Origin: Cardiocondyla obscurior | Taxonomy: Eukaryota > Arthropoda > Insecta > Hymenoptera > Formicidae | Length of the DNA: 64,000 nt | Direction: 5' to 3' | Assembly: GCF_019399895.1 (NCBI RefSeq) | Contig: NC_091870.1 | Coordinates: 888,001 to 952,000, forward strand | Part shown: piece after piece, positions 59,461 to 64,000 of the stretch | Layout: each line of letters begins with the position of its first letter | How positions within the stretch are numbered: position 1 is the first letter of the stretch | Position numbers and translations under genes: made by a program | Notes under the pieces: model-generated | The model's input: only the letters and a program-made list of their open reading frames with translations | Database searches by the model: none | What the model was told of the DNA's origin: nothing

Positions 59461-62442
59461 AATGCACGCACTCACGCATTCATGCACATAATATCTGTGT
59501 ACGATGAAGCCAAACTCAAACGACAAACTTCTATAATAGACACAAGTGGCATTTGTACCAAAAGTTTCATCGATTAGTATATTTCTACGTAATATAAAAA
59601 ATACGGTAGACGATAGCGCTAATAAAATATTTTTTACAATTGTCCAAACGATATCAATCTCGTTATTTCTTTTTTTTTTTTTTTTTTTTTTTTCCGTACA
59701 TTAAGAAAATCTTATATGAAGGAGTTGCACGTGCGAACAGTATAAGTTTTCTTATCAGCAAAGAACGTAACTTTCAAACAGACATGTCTTGACATTTTTT
59801 TCTGTTTTATTTCTGTAGATTTTATCTTTCAGGTACATAAATTCTCAATCTTTATACGTCTTCCTCCTGCTTATCCTGTTATATTAACTTAATAATTTTT
59901 GCGACGTTACCCACGTTTCTTCTCAGTACTGTCGAAGAAGCAGGATAATAAATTGACAATTTCAATAATTATACAAGCTCGCGATTTAAAGCAGATAGCT
60001 GTCGGCCATACGTTTATCCGTATTAATACTCCATCGTGTTTCGTAAATATCAATCTGAAAAGTTTATCGCGAGAAGATTTAGCTTCGCCTTACACACGCT
60101 CTCGCAATCCCTCTAAAAGTGCATACTGATAATAGGGAAATCCTTTCGATTAACGTCGCTGATATATACTTTTTTTTACAGGACCATTATCCATATATCC
60201 GCGCATCGCAGGCTGGCGTGTGTATCCGCGCAAAAAAAATGCCAGTCCGCATACATCCGTTAAAAAAAGACGCAGAGCAAATTAAAAAGACAATTGATCG
60301 CACACCAGGTGAAGTGATAAAAGAAAAAAAAAAAAAAAAAAGAGTCTGGATCTGAATATTCAGACGACGAAACAGCCGTGTCAACAATAACGGTGTCTGG
60401 CAGCTTTGGTAAGCTACCTCCGCTTCTTCTTGGCACGGCCGCATCGTGCAACGCCTATAATGTCATTTACACTATTACTATTCAACAATTCAAAATACTT
60501 ATGATACACACAACCTTGAATAATCTCAACAGCTGCTGGCCTTAGCCCGAATTAACTTACGCATATGTCATAAATACAAAAGTAATTTCTCGCTATTGCT
60601 ACATTTCGCACGCTTCGACCTTGGCTTTCTTGCTCCTTGCCTTTTAATCGATGCTACAAAATCCCCGCAGGTCCTCGCTTTTTTTTTTTTATCCGATCGT
60701 CGCAAATTGATCTGTTCCAATATCTTTTCCCGTGTATCAATGTAACGTAGGTAACTGAAATATGAGACGTGAGTCCATGCGTTCCATAAATAAACGTGTG
60801 AGTATTTACCAAGTATCGCTACCACTAAAAGACGATAATTTTAAATAAGAAAATAAGTTGTAAGAATTATACTTATTTAATATGTATAATATAAAATTTT
60901 ATATGTATAATATAAAAATTTTATATGTATAATACGCTTTGGAAAAATCAATGCTTTAATTCGTTCACTAAAACATTTTCGTTCTATTTTACAATGAAAT
61001 GCACGCTTGGCACGTGTCATATAAAAAGAATATCTAACCACATATTTCAGTTACAATTGTGCGAAGCATCTTTAACGTAGGACGTGCGAGAATATTGCCA
61101 CATGGATTTAATAACAGTTTACAATAGGATTAAGTTACTTTTCGTTTGATCAAAGCTTTGCGCGACTCGCCGCCGCATCTTGTGCAAAATATACATTCGC
61201 GTGATTTCTCTTTGCAATTTCATTGTCATCTGCCACATCGTCTTATCATATATCTCGCAATAAAAAAATAATATTCAGTCAATTAGTTGAGATTAATACT
61301 CATATTTAATGGAAAGGAAGAGCTTTCAGCGGAGATCTTTAACATGCGAAATAACTATGCAAACATGATACCGTCAAAGATTAAATCAAATTGAACAGCG
61401 GATGATGGATGGATCGCTACATAATGTGATCGTTCATCAACCGCGCTATGACTAATGATAAAACTTCATATTTATTGTAAATACATTATTGTCTCTCGAG
61501 ATTATTTGCCACGGACTGTCAGCAATACTCGTCCGTTTTCTTTTTATTTCACGTGAAATTATCTTTAATTTCACGTAATTAATTAATTTTCCAAATGCTA
61601 CTTCAATGATTAAAACCGACTCGAAACGTTTTATACAAGCTCTTCCTTTTCAAATGTACAAATACATATTTCTCTTACAAAAATTTCGCGTTATCGTGTC
61701 GACAATGAAATGTACACTTTCGCCGAGAAAAATAGAAGGGAAGAGATAGAAAGGAATACTATTCGGTATTGCGTGAATTCATTCAAAAGCACACAGACAA
61801 AGGCACCCACTGCGCCGATCACGCGTGCTTCTTTTAACGCGAATTAAGGCAAATTCAAGTACACACATACGAATTACGGAGTACAGAGGCATATTTCCTG
61901 ATCGTTGCAAAAGCTGAACTTCGCAACCCTTTTGTATCTATTGACGAAATTGTCGTTATCGCGCGCCGTGCATCATCAACGCATGCCCACATATCAGAGA
62001 GGAGAAAGGATTACAATCAAAGGGGTTTACATCGCGCGACCCACCCCTTCATACAATGTAATAATAAGTAAATAAATTATTAAGCCAGTCGTCGCCAAAA
62101 TTCATCGCGCAAAAGATGATACTACGTATAAATCTTTATGTACGAGGGTGTGTATGTTTATGTACGTCTATACGTATTTATGGATGTACATGTGAAATGT
62201 AATAAATTAGAGTTTAAATAATATTTCGAGAAAGATTTGAGAAGGAAAGTGAGGGTAGAGGGAGGACAAAAGATAAATAGACATACAAAAAAAAAAAAAA
62301 AAAAATAAAAAACCGAAGGAAGACAAGATAAGAAGATTAAGGGTAAAGTCAATAATTTAATTAATTAAGTAAGTAATGTAAATCTCGCCGTCGCGTGTCG
62401 GGGGTTTAAGTAGCGTCGATTAAACAAATCGCTTATATACTA

Positions 62443-62475
<33 letters not shown>

Positions 62476-63281
62476 GCGTAGAATACTGATACATAAAAAA
62501 ACACGTATATAAAAAGCCTCGGCCTTATTATTGTCGAAATAAACTCATGGTGCTTACTCACAAAGTAAACTATACATACTCGAAAGAAAAGAACCTTAAG
62601 ACTGAGTTAAAACAGAAGACAAGATAAGAGGAGGGCAGCGTAGCCGATTGATTCGAATACACTCAATCAACGTCACCGACAATGATAATAATACAGTAAT
62701 AGAACTAATAATAATAATTAATAATTAATAATAGCAATACTCAGATCGTAATAATTATAAAAAATATTCTCTAATTCCACATTTAGTAGAGAGCTCAAAC
62801 CTATGTCTATGCTTTAGTAATGATGTAAATAATTGTTCAATAATAATAATATAATAATAATCATATCTAGATGTGTACGTGTATACGTGTGTGTATGTAT
62901 AAGTGTGTAAGACCGATGACCAAAAATCTACAGCATGCTAATCACGATCAAGAAAAGAGTTCAGAAAGATATCAAAATTATATATATACATATATATAAT
63001 TTCCCTTTTTTTTTTTTTTCTTCTTCTCGTTAATGTATTCGCGAAAAACACATCCCGTTTCTTTCTTTTAATATACAATTTTTTTTTACAGCGTAGATCT
63101 CGGCTAATGTGTTCGAGAACCGATACGTAGAGAGTGAGTTCGCTGAATTCGTCGCGCGTATCCCCGCAAAAGAGGCAAGTACGTTGGTCTCCATCCGAAA
63201 TAAAAGGACAGGGACCAGAACCGACCGAGAGGATTCGGATGACATAATACTACTGACGTGTAATACTACAATTACGTTTCG

Positions 63282-63356
63282 ATATTGACTGCGAGTACCG
63301 AAAATCTGTAGCTTACGCCACGTATTTCACAGACTTTTAGTACTCGCAGTGAATAT
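63282..63356. ncRNA. Candidate pre-miRNA-like hairpin
   Basis: 63282-63308 pairs with 63330-63356: 27-bp arms with 23 Watson-Crick matches, and a 21-nt loop between them. The arms share CACTGCGAGTAC-type cores. The size, spacing and scattered mismatches resemble an animal miRNA precursor. It could equally be a small foldback element. I recognise neither arm as a known insect miRNA, and the strand cannot be decided. Confidence 0.45.
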
Positions 63357-64000
63357 TAAAACACGCTTTATTAATCGCGTAATGTTCTCCCGCAAGACAT
63401 TGGACGGACGCTAAATTCGCTACGCGATCTGCACAGTGATCTCTTTTCGGCACTAACCGGCGAAAGAAATGTCGAAAAACGTCAAAAGTAAAAAAAAAAA
63501 AAAAAAAAAAATCAGGCGTTTATAACACCTGAATTGTTGGCGATGCCGCTTATAAATATACAGATACTTCCCCATTTCACCTTAATGTTCCAATTTGTCT
63601 ATTTTAAATTTTATCGAGCAACTACCAGACTACTTTTAACGCATATTGTTTAAGGGCTCTATATTTTTCGTGATTATTTTAAACACGAGTAGCTTTCGGT
63701 ATTACTATTCTCGATTTCTTTCCCCGCTCAATATTTACAATATTAAATAATTATAAATTCAAGTTTGTCATACCACAAGTTACGCTACGATATTTCTAAA
63801 CGATTTGTGATCTCATAGAAAAGGTAGAAAAAACCGGAGGGGAGCTTTGCTTCATTACGCGATAATACACTAAAGCTACATGCTAATTTATCTCGTCTAT
63901 TTCGATCCACTGTGCGATCTCGACGAGAAGTGTTCCGTTTAAAAACAAGAGAAAGAGAAAGTTAATTAAATATAAAGAGAGAGAGGCAGAGAGAAAGAGA

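Larger units (their letters stand above)
57726..64000. other. Right-hand 6.3 kb with no supported gene
   Basis: AT-rich with long A or T runs (for example about 59670-59693, 62286-62303, 62447-62474 and 63490-63510) and microsatellites. It may be HEXD 3' flank plus the 3' UTR or an intron of a gene outside the window. The open frames at 58606-59013 (-) and around 63060-63290 (both strands) have no recognisable family. A hairpin at 63282-63356 is listed separately. Confidence 0.45.

Noticed and set aside
1..64000. tRNA, rRNA or CRISPR features
   Set aside because: Looked for B-box-like GGTTCGA sequences with a matching upstream A box and for regularly spaced repeats; none held up by eye. A tRNAscan-SE run would be decisive.

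Overview
This window is nuclear DNA from an insect, most likely a hymenopteran and perhaps an ant. The sequence shows compact multi-exon genes with GT..AG introns of about 70-500 nt, an AT-rich background with long homopolymer runs, and GC/CpG-richer promoters. It also carries an insect-type seven-transmembrane odorant receptor and a Ror2/Nrk-type receptor kinase (Frizzled plus kringle, no Ig domain). The order assignment is inference. Nothing bacterial or viral is visible.

Layout, left to right: 53BP1-like DNA-damage adaptor (+, 5' end cut off by the window); syntaxin-18 (-); MALSU1/RsfS mitoribosome silencing factor (-); ribosomal protein eL41 (-, only 25 codons, split by an intron); CDC6 (+); MPPE1/PGAP5 (+); TM9SF4 (-); neuroguidin (+); TMEM64 (+); muskelin (-); RUNDC1 (+); Ror2/Nrk receptor kinase (-); one intact odorant receptor (-); an M13 (neprilysin-like) peptidase with a huge charged insertion (+); hexosaminidase D (+); then about 6 kb with no gene I can support. 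I rebuilt the exon chains by following reading frame and splice phase. They give proteins close in length to their human counterparts (CDC6 561 aa, TM9SF4 630, muskelin 751, RUNDC1 633, HEXD 489, MPPE1 381, neuroguidin 305).

Three gene pairs are head-to-head with short GC-richer spacers (RPL41/CDC6, TM9SF4/NGDN, MKLN1/RUNDC1). Four pairs converge (53BP1/STX18, MPPE1/TM9SF4, TMEM64/MKLN1, RUNDC1/Nrk). The genes are mostly unrelated housekeeping functions: genome maintenance and licensing, ER/Golgi traffic, ribosome biogenesis. There is no operon-like logic. The Nrk-odorant receptor-M13 block is the most lineage-specific part.

The most unusual items are: (i) the M13 peptidase with a ~220-residue acidic-basic-acidic insertion and a Glu-to-Asp change at the expected third zinc ligand; (ii) a pre-miRNA-like 75-nt hairpin at 63282-63356; (iii) two foldback (MITE-like) elements with related termini near 15.4-15.7 kb and 30.5-30.75 kb; (iv) two perfect stem-loops directly after the RUNDC1 stop codon. 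I did not find a new multi-gene system.
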